DNA of 64,000 nucleotides from Planctomycetota bacterium (GTDB lineage Bacteria; Planctomycetota; SZUA-567): NCBI GenBank assembly GCA_020060765.1, contig JAGUZQ010000120.1:1-64000 (forward strand). The letters are read 5' to 3'. Numbering within the stretch: position 1 is the stretch's first letter; each line of letters begins with the position of its first letter. The position numbers were made by a program, and so were the translations under genes. A model generated the notes under the pieces. The model was not told where the DNA came from. It made no database searches and saw only the letters and a list, made by a program, of their open reading frames with translations. Of this stretch, positions 43,202 through 52,528 are shown in pieces.

Positions 43202-44242
43202 ATGAAAAGCGCCGTTCTTACCGCCTTGCGGAAAATCGAAATCAAGGATATGCCTTTGCCGGAGCCGGGCACCGGGGAAGTGCGCCTGAAGGTGGCGGCA
43301 GTCGGCGTCTGCGGCTCTGACGTGCATTATCATGAGGAAGGCCGCATCGGTTCGCAGGTGGTGAAATTCCCGCAGGTGCTGGGGCACGAACCTTCCGGCG
43401 TCGTCGACGCGGTCGGCGCGGGAGTGAAACTCAAGCCCGGCGACCGGGTGGCGGTGGAACCGGCGAACCACTGCGGGAAATGCGTCTATTGCCAGAGAGG
43501 CAGGCAGAACCTGTGCCTGGAAATGAAATTCCTCGGCACGCCCCCCATCGACGGAATTTTCTCCCAATATCGCGTAATGCCGGAGCATTGCTGTTTTCCC
43601 ATATCCGACTCGATGTCGTTGACTGAAGCCTCGCTGCTGGAGCCGCTGGGCGTGGGTTTTCACGCCGTCAACCTGGCCAAAGTCGGCCTGGGCGACACGG
43701 TGGCTGTGTTCGGTTCCGGCCCGATCGGACTGGTGACGCTGCTGGCGGCGAAGGCGGCGGGAGCGGCCAAAGTTTTCATGACCGACCTGATTCCGGAGCG
43801 GCTGACATTCGCGCTAAAAACAGGCGCAGACTATGTGATGAATCCGAGTGACGGCGATGTCGTCGAATGGATATTGGATAACACCGGCGGACTCGGCGTC
43901 GATGTAACTGTCGATGCGGCGGGAAAGCAGGAGACGCTGGATCACTGCTGCCTGTGCTCGCGGCGCGGTGGAAAAGCGGTGATTGTCGGTATTCCTTCCG
44001 TAGACAGGCTGTTGCTGCCGCTGCACGAGGTACGGCGGCGGGAGCTGGAGATGCACAACGCCCGGCGTTCCAACGGCGAGATGAAAGCGTGCATCGAGCT
44101 GGTCGCGTCCGGCCGGATAAACGTAAAACCGCTGGCGACGCATTTCTTCCCGCTGGAAAAAATCTCCGACGCGTTTTCGCTGGTGCACAATTACGCCGAC
44201 GGCGTGATCCGCGCCATAATTCAGCCTAACGGTGAACTATAA
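43202..44242 (+). CDS. Zinc-dependent polyol dehydrogenase (sorbitol/xylitol dehydrogenase-like)
   Basis: A 346-residue medium-chain dehydrogenase. Catalytic zinc ligands: Cys37 (GVCGSDVHYH) and His62/Glu63 (GHEPSG). Structural zinc: Cys91, Cys94, Cys97 and Cys105. Rossmann loop: VFGSGPIGLVTL. The VHYHEEGRIG segment is typical of sorbitol/L-iditol dehydrogenases, which oxidise polyols to ketoses with NAD+. AAGGAG precedes the ATG. It is followed after 35 bases by a heparinase-like gene. Exact polyol is undetermined. Confidence 0.92.
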   Translation: MKSAVLTALRKIEIKDMPLPEPGTGEVRLKVAAVGVCGSDVHYHEEGRIGSQVVKFPQVLGHEPSGVVDAVGAGVKLKPGDRVAVEPANHCGKCVYCQRGRQNLCLEMKFLGTPPIDGIFSQYRVMPEHCCFPISDSMSLTEASLLEPLGVGFHAVNLAKVGLGDTVAVFGSGPIGLVTLLAAKAAGAAKVFMTDLIPERLTFALKTGADYVMNPSDGDVVEWILDNTGGLGVDVTVDAAGKQETLDHCCLCSRRGGKAVIVGIPSVDRLLLPLHEVRRRELEMHNARRSNGEMKACIELVASGRINVKPLATHFFPLEKISDAFSLVHNYADGVIRAIIQPNGEL

Positions 44243-44277
44243 CCAGCGTTCTTCACCCCATGACAAAAGGAAAAAAC

Positions 44278-45996
44278 ATGCCCTGCGCCCCCTTGATTTC
44301 CGACCATCTGTTGAACTCGGGCAACTTTTTCGACCTCTATCCCTTCGACGGCGGCGGCTGTTTCATTACGCACGACATTGTCGGCTCAATCACTGATAAC
44401 GGCATTGCGAAGGCGGTGCTGCACGACGGCGCGCTGGACGAATGGGGAACATTACCGAAGTTGGACTTCTCCCGCTTCGAACGCTGGCGGACAATAGAAA
44501 AAAGCTGCTGGCTGAACCGGTTTTATTTCATCGTTCCGCTCGCGAAATACGCCTGCACTAACCACGATGCGAAAACGGCCAGGCTCGTGATCGACACGAT
44601 CAGGCATTTTATCGCTTCTTGCCCACCGCCGCGCGACCTGGAAGAAATCGGCGCGCACCTGAAACGGGTCTACCATAACCGCGACTCGATCTATAACAGC
44701 CTTCCCAGGGAAGAATGGGAGCAGGACGAAACCGACGTCGAGTACGTCTGGTTCGACTTCCAGCCCGCCAGCCGGATTCTGCATTTTTTCTATGCGCTGC
44801 ACTTCCTGCGGGATTTTGTCGCGGAAGACGACCGCGCCGTGATCGAACAGTCGCTGCGCGACCACGCGCGCCTGATCATGCTGGAAGAAAAACATTTCGC
44901 CCAACTCGCTCCTGGCAACCACCAGTCGCTGAGGGGGATGTGCCTGCTCTACGCCGCCGCGTATTTCCAGGGAGAACCTGAAGCGGAGGCTTTTCTGCGC
45001 GAGGGTCTGCGCGTAACGAATTACCACGCCGCCAACGACTGGCTGGATGACGGCGTGCTGCATGAGATCAGCCCCTCCTACCATATTTTCGAAAGCTGGC
45101 ATCTGCGCGACGCCTGCCTGCTGGCGGAAAAGTACGGCTTCGGACTTTGCCCCGGCGCGCGCGAAACGCTTGCCAAGGCTGCGGCGTTCGTGCGCTCGAT
45201 CCGCCAGCCTGACGGCAGTTCGATGGCGATCAACGACGGCTACTCCGTAAACCTCGACCCGTTCCTGGCGTCGTTCCCCGCAACGCCCGGCAACGGCGGC
45301 GCAAGCGCAAAGACCGCCGTGTTCCCTCGCGCGGGACTCGCATCCTACCGCGACGAAAACTGGTATCTAATGCTGGACGCCTCCGCTTTTCCGGGACAGT
45401 TTTCCCATTACCACGGCGGCAAGAACAGCCTCATCCTCTGGCGCGACGGCCTGCCGTTTTTTGCTGACTGCGGCTGCTGCAGCTATGACGACGAAATGTT
45501 TGGCGCATACAAATCTTCCGCCAGCCACGGCTCGCTGCTGCTGGACGGCGGCGGCGACAGCGTGCTGGAAGGCACTTATAAGTGGAACGCCTGGGCTGCT
45601 CCCGAATGCGAAACCTGGCGGGAAGAGAACGACGGCTTCGCGATTTCCTCGCGACTGACCAGCAACGCGCCCACTTGGAAAGGTGTGGAGTGGGAGCGAA
45701 ATATCCTGGTGGAGAAAAGCGGCGGCATCCGAGTCTGCGACAGATTGCATGGACAGGAAATGAAAAAAACGACATTCCTTTTTTCCCTGCATCCGGAAGT
45801 GTCGGCGACAGCCTGCGCCGATGGATTCGTCTTGAAAAACGGGGAAGGCGGTTTGAAAATAACCTGCGAAACTGGCGCGGCCTGCTCTCTAAAACCGGCC
45901 AGATCGTTTCATGGTTTTTCCCACCGGGAAACTATCCTGCTGGCATTCGATTCTTCGGGGCTGGATGAAACCGTTTTCCGCATAACCCCGGCGTGA
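44278..45996 (+). CDS. Heparinase II/III family protein (polysaccharide-lyase-like)
   Basis: A 572-residue protein. An N-terminal alpha/alpha-toroid (about 50-340, with the conserved Asn-His in LAPGNHQSLRG and the Tyr in HEISPSYHIFES) is followed by the heparinase II/III beta-sheet domain with FSHYHGGKNSLILWRDGLP and SSASHGSLLLDG. The family cleaves uronic-acid-containing polysaccharides by beta-elimination. No signal peptide is seen, so it may act on imported oligosaccharides. ATG 44278 has AAAGGA upstream; an ATG six codons earlier has none. It ends one base before the convergent gene. Confidence 0.83.
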   Translation: MPCAPLISDHLLNSGNFFDLYPFDGGGCFITHDIVGSITDNGIAKAVLHDGALDEWGTLPKLDFSRFERWRTIEKSCWLNRFYFIVPLAKYACTNHDAKTARLVIDTIRHFIASCPPPRDLEEIGAHLKRVYHNRDSIYNSLPREEWEQDETDVEYVWFDFQPASRILHFFYALHFLRDFVAEDDRAVIEQSLRDHARLIMLEEKHFAQLAPGNHQSLRGMCLLYAAAYFQGEPEAEAFLREGLRVTNYHAANDWLDDGVLHEISPSYHIFESWHLRDACLLAEKYGFGLCPGARETLAKAAAFVRSIRQPDGSSMAINDGYSVNLDPFLASFPATPGNGGASAKTAVFPRAGLASYRDENWYLMLDASAFPGQFSHYHGGKNSLILWRDGLPFFADCGCCSYDDEMFGAYKSSASHGSLLLDGGGDSVLEGTYKWNAWAAPECETWREENDGFAISSRLTSNAPTWKGVEWERNILVEKSGGIRVCDRLHGQEMKKTTFLFSLHPEVSATACADGFVLKNGEGGLKITCETGAACSLKPARSFHGFSHRETILLAFDSSGLDETVFRITPA

Positions 45997-45997
45997 A

Positions 45998-47854
45998 TCA
46001 GCGCAGCACCACGCCCGCGGAAAATTCCAGGCCGGTTTCGTTCCTGTCCGCGCGGAAGAAAGACGCGCTTTGCGGCGAGGCGATGAAGTCGGCGCGGAAA
46101 GCATTCCAACTGGCGGCAAATTCCAGGATTGCGGCTTCCAACTTCTCGCCGTTACTCATCCATAGTTTTTTCCCGTTCAGCCACTTGGCCAGCGCGGCGG
46201 CGTCCTCACCGCTGAATTCGTCGTTGAGCAGGCGCGCGAGCAGCGAACGCTTGAATGAAACCGGGACCATTCCCGCATAGGCGGCAGGCCGCACCGGGGG
46301 CAGGTCTTCCTGTTTTGCGTTTGCGGAAAGAGAAATCAGCCGCTCCTCCTCTCCGAAAACAAGCGCGTTCCCGCGCGCCGCCACCGCGAACGATGTCAGC
46401 CCATCCGGCGGATTCTGGTTGGCGATGTTGCCCAGCACGAACAATTCTCCCGTTTCGGTCGTCTTGCGGCTGACATAACCGGCTGTCGCGGGATGAACGA
46501 TCAGCTTGCCGAAGATACTTGTCAGCAGCGGCGCGAACTTTTCGCCATCGTTCAATTCAAGCTTGAGAAAAAATTCCGGTCGCTCCTCCCGCCGCTCGAC
46601 AGTTTCCATTTTTCCGGTGGCGGGATTGAGCGCGCGTTCGGAAAAAGTTTTTTCCGGAAAACACAGCGACAGCAGGAACCGGCCGGAAAATTCCCCCAGC
46701 AGCCGGAACAGGTCGACGCCGATGGCCGCGCCTGCCTCGCCAATCGCTTCCTCCAGCGCGCGCGCCTGCTCCGGTTCCAAGGCCAGCATCCCCTGCGCCA
46801 GCATCTCCCCGAAATCCAGTTTTCCGGTCAGGCAGAAATCCTCCCGCCGCGACTGCGCCACCAGCCGGAAATCGGCCTCGCTCGCCAGCAGCAGTTTCAA
46901 CAGCGCCCGCGGCTCCGGCGTCACGTCCAGCCCGCCGCGGAGGTTCGCGCCTGCCGTATGCGGACGCCAGTTCAGGCACAGCGCCGACAACCCATCCAGC
47001 CCCAGCAGCCTTTTCGCCGACAGGAAAAGTTCGCACGAGACGCGCTTTTCCGCCAGTTCCTCGCGCGCCGGTTCGCGTTCTTCCTCTGTCGCGTTTTCGG
47101 CTTTCGCGCCCGCGCTTTGCAATTCCTCCTTCAGGTAATCCTCGGCATATTTCAGCAGCGGCGGGAAATTCATAAACAGGGACAGCGCCGCGCCTGCGTC
47201 AACTCCGTAAGCCTGATAAACAGGAAAACCTGCAATTCCCTCCGCGCCGCCGACAGGTTCCCCGGGAAAGGTCGGGCTGTCATAAAATATCAGGAAGTTT
47301 TCCCGAGGCCGGAAATACAGGCCGATCTCCGGCACGGAAAAAAACTTCTCCCCGTCCAGGCCGTTTTCGATTATGCCGCACCCGGCGCGCTGCAGAAAAT
47401 CGGCGAGACCGACAAACAGTTTTCCCGTTTCGCCCGTCGTCCCGCAATCGAGGAAAAGAACCAGACCGCAGCGCTTGGTCTTTGTCCAGCGGTAAGACTG
47501 CTTTTCGCCTTCGAGCATTTTCCCCGTCTGGGGATCGAACTTCGGCGTGTCGGCGCTGTTGGTAAGGATGACCGGCTTTTCCAGGAGATATACCGCGAAA
47601 TGGATGGTGGCATTACTCAAACTGGCGCAGGCTTCCCCGTCCAGGCCGCAACCTTCGGCAAGTTTTCCCAACGTAGCGAAACTCGCGTACAGTTTTTCGG
47701 CGTAGGCTTCCGTCTTTACGCCGAGGCCGGGCAAATTCAGGCGGGTATAGAAGATGGTATTCCGCGGCAGCCGCAAGGCGGTGTCATTGTCCGCGCAGAA
47801 AACGCTCGTGCCGAGACCAAACAGGATTATCGCCAGCAGGCCATACTTTTTCAC
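45998..47854 (-). CDS. Exported protein of unknown function
   Basis: A 618-residue protein with a signal peptide (KKYGLLAIILFGLGTSVFCA). The mature protein opens with ALRLPRNTIFYTRLNLPGL and continues as mixed alpha/beta with frequent Glu/Lys and few Trp, somewhat like the DUF3352 type but not securely so. A perfect GGAGGTGG lies five bases before a GTG at 47854; an ATG four codons upstream (47866) is the alternative. Last gene of the FmdB-exchanger-sirtuin operon. Confidence 0.7.
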   Translation of the reverse strand: MKKYGLLAIILFGLGTSVFCADNDTALRLPRNTIFYTRLNLPGLGVKTEAYAEKLYASFATLGKLAEGCGLDGEACASLSNATIHFAVYLLEKPVILTNSADTPKFDPQTGKMLEGEKQSYRWTKTKRCGLVLFLDCGTTGETGKLFVGLADFLQRAGCGIIENGLDGEKFFSVPEIGLYFRPRENFLIFYDSPTFPGEPVGGAEGIAGFPVYQAYGVDAGAALSLFMNFPPLLKYAEDYLKEELQSAGAKAENATEEEREPAREELAEKRVSCELFLSAKRLLGLDGLSALCLNWRPHTAGANLRGGLDVTPEPRALLKLLLASEADFRLVAQSRREDFCLTGKLDFGEMLAQGMLALEPEQARALEEAIGEAGAAIGVDLFRLLGEFSGRFLLSLCFPEKTFSERALNPATGKMETVERREERPEFFLKLELNDGEKFAPLLTSIFGKLIVHPATAGYVSRKTTETGELFVLGNIANQNPPDGLTSFAVAARGNALVFGEEERLISLSANAKQEDLPPVRPAAYAGMVPVSFKRSLLARLLNDEFSGEDAAALAKWLNGKKLWMSNGEKLEAAILEFAASWNAFRADFIASPQSASFFRADRNETGLEFSAGVVLR

Positions 47855-47868
47855 ATCCACCTCCATAA

Positions 47869-48606
47869 TCAGCGCAGCAAGTCCGCGACCACCGCGAAGA
47901 ACCGGTCGATGTCTTCCTCCGCGAGAAACCGTCCGGGGGCATCCTCCAGCGACACGCCGCCCAGGTTTACCACCACCACTTTTCCCGGCACCAGGCGAGG
48001 CAAGTGCGCTGCCGGGTAGACCGCAAGGCTGCTGCCGATTACCAGCATCAACTCCGCGCGCGCCGCGACTGCCTGAGCCTCTTCCATGCGTCCGACCTGC
48101 TCGCCGAAAAAGACCACGTCGGGCTTGATGATCCCGCCGCAAGCGCAGCGCGGCGACTCGGATTCCATGATCGCTTTGCGCATACAGGCAAAATCGAAAA
48201 CCTCACCGCACGACAGACAGCGGCTCTGCCAGTAACTACCGTGCAGGGGGATAAGCTTGCGCGATCCGGCTTTTTCGTGCAAGAAATCGATATTCTGGGT
48301 GATGACGCAGGATAGATGACCCCGCTCCTCCAGCTCCGCGAGAAAACGGTGAGTGCCTGTCGGCTGGATTCCGTCGATGACGCCGATAAAGTCGCGGGTG
48401 AAATCGTAAAACGGTTTCTGGTCGCGGTAAAAGTAGTCGATATCGAAAACAACTTCCGGATCGTAACGGCGGGTGACATACAGCCCCTGCGGCCCCCGGA
48501 AATCGGGAATACCGGCGGCGGTGGAAATTCCCGCCCCGGTCAGCGCAACGGTATTCCTGGAGTGGCCGATAAGTTCCGCGCACTGCTCAGGATTAATCGC
48601 CTGCAT
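47869..48606 (-). CDS. Sirtuin (NAD-dependent protein deacylase)
   Basis: A 245-residue SIR2 protein. ALTGAGISTAAGIPDFRG (NAD-binding), VITQNIDFLH and catalytic His122 in LHGSYW are intact. Zinc ligands are Cys130, Cys133, Cys154 and Cys156, the second pair being CxC where CxxC is usual. It removes acyl groups from lysine using NAD+. It lies 11 bases after the cation exchanger gene, in the same operon. Confidence 0.9.
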   Translation of the reverse strand: MQAINPEQCAELIGHSRNTVALTGAGISTAAGIPDFRGPQGLYVTRRYDPEVVFDIDYFYRDQKPFYDFTRDFIGVIDGIQPTGTHRFLAELEERGHLSCVITQNIDFLHEKAGSRKLIPLHGSYWQSRCLSCGEVFDFACMRKAIMESESPRCACGGIIKPDVVFFGEQVGRMEEAQAVAARAELMLVIGSSLAVYPAAHLPRLVPGKVVVVNLGGVSLEDAPGRFLAEEDIDRFFAVVADLLR

Positions 48607-48617
48607 AACTTATCCCG

Positions 48618-49793
48618 CTATTGTGCGAAGTACAGCGCCACGTTGCCGCCGACGTAGACGAATATCATCACCCACACGTCGAGGCCGATCTTGGCGAAAC
48701 TCCGGTTGGAGCGGAACATGATCCCAATCATCACCACGCTGGTCAGCACCATCGCCATCGCGATCGTCACCAGATGCGCGGGACTGGCGTAATGCAAAAG
48801 GGAACCGCCGCGCATTCCCAGTTCCGAAGTGAAGACGATCACCAGATTGAAGATGTTGCTCCCGAGCACGTTGCCCGCCGCCATGTTATAACACCCCATC
48901 CGCACCGCCGCCACCGACACCACCACTTCCGGCAGGCTGGTGGAGATGGCGAGAAAAATCGTGCCCACGAAACTCTGCCCCAGCCCGAAACCGCCCGCCT
49001 CCTTCGGCTGCGCCATCACGTCGCCCAGCAGGCTCAGCCACATGCCCCCGACCACGATCAACGCCGCCAGCGCCGCGAGGATTCCGTAAAATTTTGCCGC
49101 AGACATCGTCAGTAAGCTTTCCTCGGCGTTGCTTTCCGGCTCCGCCTCCAGCCCCGCCATGCCGTCGTCTTTCTTCTCCAGCTTGCCCTGCATCGTCATC
49201 ACGACGATATAGGCGATCAGCAGCAGCGGCGTCACCGGCCCCACTTCCAGCCAGGGAAAAATGAAATTCGTCTTCGCGCAGATAGCCAACCCGAACAGAA
49301 GTATCCCCAGCATCACCAGGCTGGAAGCGGCAGACATGATGTGATTGCGGCTGAGCCGATGCAGGAACGCGCCCGGTCCCTGGACGATGTCCATGATGGC
49401 AAAGATCATCAGGTTGAATAAATTGCTGCCGACCATGTTGCCCACGGCCAGATCGGCGCCGCCGGTCATGAGCGCGGCGAACGCCGCCTCGTACGCCTCG
49501 CGGCTGGGAAATGACGACGGGTCAAGCCCGCTCGCCTTCATAGACGCCGACAGGGTCGAGGTGGTGGAGACGACAAGTTCCGGCAGGCTTGTCACCGCCG
49601 CGAGGAACAGCAATCCGACCAGCCCCGAACCCAGGCCGGTGCGCTCGCCCAGCGCGTCGCCGTATTTGCTGAGTTTGGTGCCTGCCAGCACCACCAGCGC
49701 CGCCGCGCAGAGAAACGCCAGCGCCACGCCCCATCTTTCCCCGCCGCCCAAAAGTAACGACTGGATATCGGCCACACACAATACATTAAACAT
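48618..49793 (-). CDS. Sodium/calcium exchanger family membrane protein
   Basis: A 391-residue CaCA-superfamily antiporter with two inverted alpha-repeats: AAVTSLPELVVS with GNMVGSNLFNL, and AISTSLPEVVVSV with GNVLGSNIFNL, each holding the acidic ion-binding residue. An acidic cytoplasmic loop sits between the halves (about 205-235). It probably exchanges Na+ or H+ for Ca2+ across the inner membrane. AAGGATG precedes the ATG. It lies between an FmdB-like gene and a sirtuin, close enough for one operon. Confidence 0.9.
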   Translation of the reverse strand: MFNVLCVADIQSLLLGGGERWGVALAFLCAAALVVLAGTKLSKYGDALGERTGLGSGLVGLLFLAAVTSLPELVVSTTSTLSASMKASGLDPSSFPSREAYEAAFAALMTGGADLAVGNMVGSNLFNLMIFAIMDIVQGPGAFLHRLSRNHIMSAASSLVMLGILLFGLAICAKTNFIFPWLEVGPVTPLLLIAYIVVMTMQGKLEKKDDGMAGLEAEPESNAEESLLTMSAAKFYGILAALAALIVVGGMWLSLLGDVMAQPKEAGGFGLGQSFVGTIFLAISTSLPEVVVSVAAVRMGCYNMAAGNVLGSNIFNLVIVFTSELGMRGGSLLHYASPAHLVTIAMAMVLTSVVMIGIMFRSNRSFAKIGLDVWVMIFVYVGGNVALYFAQ

Positions 49794-49808
49794 AGAGCAT
49801 CCTTATAA

Positions 49809-50036
49809 TCATTTCATCCCGCAGCAGCCAGAGCCGCACTTGCCCAGATCGCACCCCGGCCCCCCGCGATGGCACGGCGGCAACTCCCCGCCGGTCTGGC
49901 TGTGAGCCGCGAAAACGCTGGGCTTTTTCTCCACTCTGCCGCTGCCGCAATACAGGCATTTGACCACGGTGTCGGAGCGAACCAGTTCCTCGAACTCGTG
50001 GCCGCATTTCTTGCAGGTAAATTCAAACAACGGCAT
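49809..50036 (-). CDS. FmdB-like zinc-ribbon protein
   Basis: A 75-residue protein starting MPLFEFTCKKCGHEFEEL with a second CLYCGS pair: the FmdB-type zinc ribbon. The C-terminal tail is Cys/Gly-rich (CDLGKCGSGCC), giving additional metal-binding potential. CGGAGGAAAA precedes the ATG. First gene of the four-gene minus-strand operon. Confidence 0.85.
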   Translation of the reverse strand: MPLFEFTCKKCGHEFEELVRSDTVVKCLYCGSGRVEKKPSVFAAHSQTGGELPPCHRGGPGCDLGKCGSGCCGMK

Positions 50037-50209
50037 GGTTTTCCTCCGCGATTATTCTTGTCAAATCCTTTGCCTCCCGTTTCGGGGAGAAAGGCGGGAA
50101 TAAGTTTTGGCTATTCGCAGCATTTCTAGGCGCTACCAATTAGGATCAATTGTCTGATGGTTGGTTATTTCTCCGGTTCTTTATTGGCTTTTGTTTTGAC
50201 AAAATAACA

Positions 50210-50632
50210 TCATTTGCTCGATGGCGGATTACAAAGTGCAATAAATACATTTTCGTATTTTACACGGCTAGCTTGTAAGTAATCGATGTGGGTTTTGATG
50301 TTGAGGATTTCATCATCAAAGACAAATGGTATATGAACTCCCTTATACGGTTTTATCAGCTTGACATCTTCATTGTAGTTCATGGTTTTCCAAAACAATT
50401 GCACCTCGTCATATTCGTTCACATCTATTCTAAACGGCTCCCAATGGAAACCTGTCCCCATGCCTCCTCCAGCAACGCCGCTTGACAACAACTCGTTGAT
50501 TATTTCAAACGAGGGAACGACTGAAAAGTAAAGGCCATAAGGTATTCGAGGTAAAAATATATGAATGGGAGCTTTCTTCCTCCACCTCCATGGCATCATA
50601 AATTCGCTTTGCTTGTATCGAACAATTCTCAT
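50210..50632 (-). CDS. Hypothetical protein, possibly acquired
   Basis: A 140-residue protein with aromatic-rich, mixed alpha/beta composition (IHIFLPRIPYGLYFSV, YDEVQLFWKTMNYNEDV) and no signal peptide or recognised motif. The stretch from about 50040 to 50640 is visibly richer in A/T than all neighbouring genes and uses codons unlike them, suggesting horizontal acquisition. The ribosome binding site is weak, so the exact start is unsure. Confidence 0.5.
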   Translation of the reverse strand: MRIVRYKQSEFMMPWRWRKKAPIHIFLPRIPYGLYFSVVPSFEIINELLSSGVAGGGMGTGFHWEPFRIDVNEYDEVQLFWKTMNYNEDVKLIKPYKGVHIPFVFDDEILNIKTHIDYLQASRVKYENVFIALCNPPSSK

Positions 50633-50650
50633 TTTTTTCGTATTACTACT

Positions 50651-51292
50651 CTATTCCGGAAAAAACTGTTTTTCGATCTGCGCGCACAGCGCGTGATAGA
50701 TTCTGACGTGCTGCTCCTGCACGCGGGCGGTAATTGTGGCCGGGGACTTGACGGCGATATCCGCCTCCAGCGACATCTTCCCGCCGGGGTAACCGGTCAG
50801 GGTCACGGTGGTCATGCCCAGCACCTTCGCCACGCTCATCGCCATGCGAATATCCTCGGCGTTGCCGGAAGTGCTCAAACCCATCAGCACATCTCCCTCC
50901 CGCCCCAGCGCCAGGGTTTCCTGCGCGAACAGCAGGCGCGGGTCATCCTTGTCGTTGATCAGCGCCGTCAGCACCGCGCCGTTGTTGCCCAACGCGACCA
51001 CGGGGAAGCCTTCCTCAAGCTGATCGGACAGAATTTCCCCGAACGGGAGGCTGGACAATTTCTTCGAGTATTCCTTTCGCAACGGACGGAGACGTTCGAA
51101 TTTCTTCAGCAGTTCCGCCGAGATGTGCAACGCGTCGGCGAACGAACCGCCATTGCCGCAGATGAGGAGTTTACCCCCGCGCAAGAAACACGCCGCCAGC
51201 ACCTCGTGCGCCTTGACCAGTTCCGGCACGCACGGAGAAAGGCTTTCGCCGAGATTGTCGCGATAGGCTTGCGCAAGATTTCCCTCAGCCAT
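50651..51292 (-). CDS. gmhA: SIS-domain phosphoheptose isomerase-like protein
   Basis: A 213-residue SIS-domain protein. [23 protein letters not shown] and [15 protein letters not shown] are the phosphosugar-binding motifs, and [16 protein letters not shown] matches the metal-binding C-terminal helix of GmhA, which makes heptose 7-phosphate for LPS core. The start overlaps the end of fucU by eight bases, so the two are translationally coupled; this raises the alternative that it isomerises another sugar phosphate. Confidence 0.75.
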   Translation of the reverse strand: MAEGNLAQAYRDNLGESLSPCVPELVKAHEVLAACFLRGGKLLICGNGGSFADALHISAELLKKFERLRPLRKEYSKKLSSLPFGEILSDQLEEGFPVVALGNNGAVLTALINDKDDPRLLFAQETLALGREGDVLMGLSTSGNAEDIRMAMSVAKVLGMTTVTLTGYPGGKMSLEADIAVKSPATITARVQEQHVRIYHALCAQIEKQFFPE

Positions 51293-51731
51293 TTTTGCCT
51301 CCGCCGGGAGTCACGCCTTTTTTCAAAATGATATTGCCGTACTTGGCGGTCTCTCCCGTCATCACCACCGCGAACGCGCTTTCCGCGCGCGCGTAAAATT
51401 CGAACCGGTCGATGCGCGCGACGGGAGGGGTTTTCGGCGCGTGTTTCTTCACGGGAACGAGATATGACTTTTCCACTTTCGGATCGAGCTTGTCGCCCGG
51501 CACCGCCGCCATCATCACCAGCGGAGCTTCGCAGTAACTGTCCAACTCAAACAGCGGCAGGATGGCGTCAAGCAACTCCGGAATGCGCAAGCCATCGGCG
51601 CGGAGGACAAAATCATTATAGGTGTCGCCTGGAAAATGCGCGTCTGCCAGCACGATCTCGTCGCCGTGCCCCATCCGGCAGAGAGTCGCAAGCAACTCGG
51701 GGCTGAGTAACGGGCTGATTCCCTTTAACAT
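51285..51731 (-). CDS. fucU: L-fucose mutarotase (FucU/RbsD family)
   Basis: A 148-residue Fuc[27 protein letters not shown] with the catalytic-site His and the DAHFPGD motif, and the terminal [12 protein letters not shown], are characteristic of FucU within the RbsD/FucU family. It interconverts alpha and beta anomers of L-fucose. AAGGGGA precedes the ATG; the in-frame extension upstream is non-coding. It complements the fucosidase at 21939-23174. Confidence 0.88.
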   Translation of the reverse strand: MLKGISPLLSPELLATLCRMGHGDEIVLADAHFPGDTYNDFVLRADGLRIPELLDAILPLFELDSYCEAPLVMMAAVPGDKLDPKVEKSYLVPVKKHAPKTPPVARIDRFEFYARAESAFAVVMTGETAKYGNIILKKGVTPGGGKNG

Positions 51732-51751
51732 TATTTTCCCCTTCGAATTGA

Positions 51752-51780
51752 AATATATCCTATCATAGTTTATAAGGCAA
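51752..51780 (-). promoter_or_regulatory. Promoter for the fucU operon
   Basis: Read on the minus strand: -35 TTGCCT (51780-51775), 17-base spacer, -10 TATATT (51757-51752), about 20 bases before the ATG. Confidence 0.6.
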
Positions 51781-51833
51781 AAAAAAGCAAGCGTTCGCAA
51801 AGCAGCCGTTGCTTCCCTTAAAAGCTTATCCTC

Positions 51834-51938
51834 ATCAATAAAAATTTAGGTCGTAAACTTTTATTGATCTCCTGCTCAACTTCTTTCGTGACATGACAAT
51901 AGCTCTGCATTCCTGTCTTTTCATCAAGAAAACTTGAT
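51834..51938. other. Intergenic inverted repeats upstream of the chemosensory operon
   Basis: TCAATAAAA and TTTTATTGA arms lie at the ends of 51834-51867, with a nearly complete stem. ATCAAG-aaaa-CTTGAT at 51923-51938 is a second palindrome. Both could be regulator sites. The gap 51781-52091 holds no supported gene and no clear promoter. Confidence 0.4.
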
Positions 51939-52091
51939 CTGGGTGATTGATGCCGGCATAGGCCGTAAATCGCATAAGGATCTTCTTAGAAAGGAGTTAT
52001 ATTTTTAATTGAAGTTGGCAAAGGAATTGCATAGAGAGAGCGCCATGGCAGTATTCCAAGATAATGGTATTTGCCTGAAAAGGGGCTGATA

Positions 52092-52484
52092 ATGCAAATC
52101 CTTGTGGTTGACGGGCATCCCGAGATAGCGCAAATGCTGGTAAAAAAAATAAGCCAAACCGGCTGTCTGGTAGAGATGGTCGGCTCCTGCCGGGCAGCGA
52201 TCTCAAAACTGGCGCTCAACCGCTATGACTGGCTGGTACTGGATTACGTTCTGCCCGACGGCAGCGGACTGGATCTGATCAGGATTATCCAGATGCCAAG
52301 CAGCGGAAAAATCCTCTTTGCCTACGAGGCGGATAAACCGGAAGTAAAGCAAACCGCCGTCGAACTGGGCGTAAACACTTTTTTCAAGAAGCCGGACGAA
52401 GCGTTAAAACTGGTTGATTTCATCAGCCAGCAACGGGAGACTGCCGGAAAACGCGAACGGCTGGCCGGAGAACTTTCAAAATAA
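52092..52484 (+). CDS. Single-domain response regulator, partly degenerate
   Basis: A 130-residue receiver domain. The phospho-acceptor Asp in LVLDYVLPDGSG and the Lys in FFKKP are present, but the acidic pair is VVDGHPE (one Asp missing) and the switch Thr/Ser is replaced in ILFAYEAD. Phosphorylation may be slow or absent. AAGGGG precedes ATG 52092. It opens the chemosensory cluster, 44 bases before cheW. Confidence 0.8.
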   Translation: MQILVVDGHPEIAQMLVKKISQTGCLVEMVGSCRAAISKLALNRYDWLVLDYVLPDGSGLDLIRIIQMPSSGKILFAYEADKPEVKQTAVELGVNTFFKKPDEALKLVDFISQQRETAGKRERLAGELSK

Positions 52485-52528
52485 AACAACGCTGAGGCTG
52501 GAAATTTGTTTTGGGAAAGGAGGAAGAA

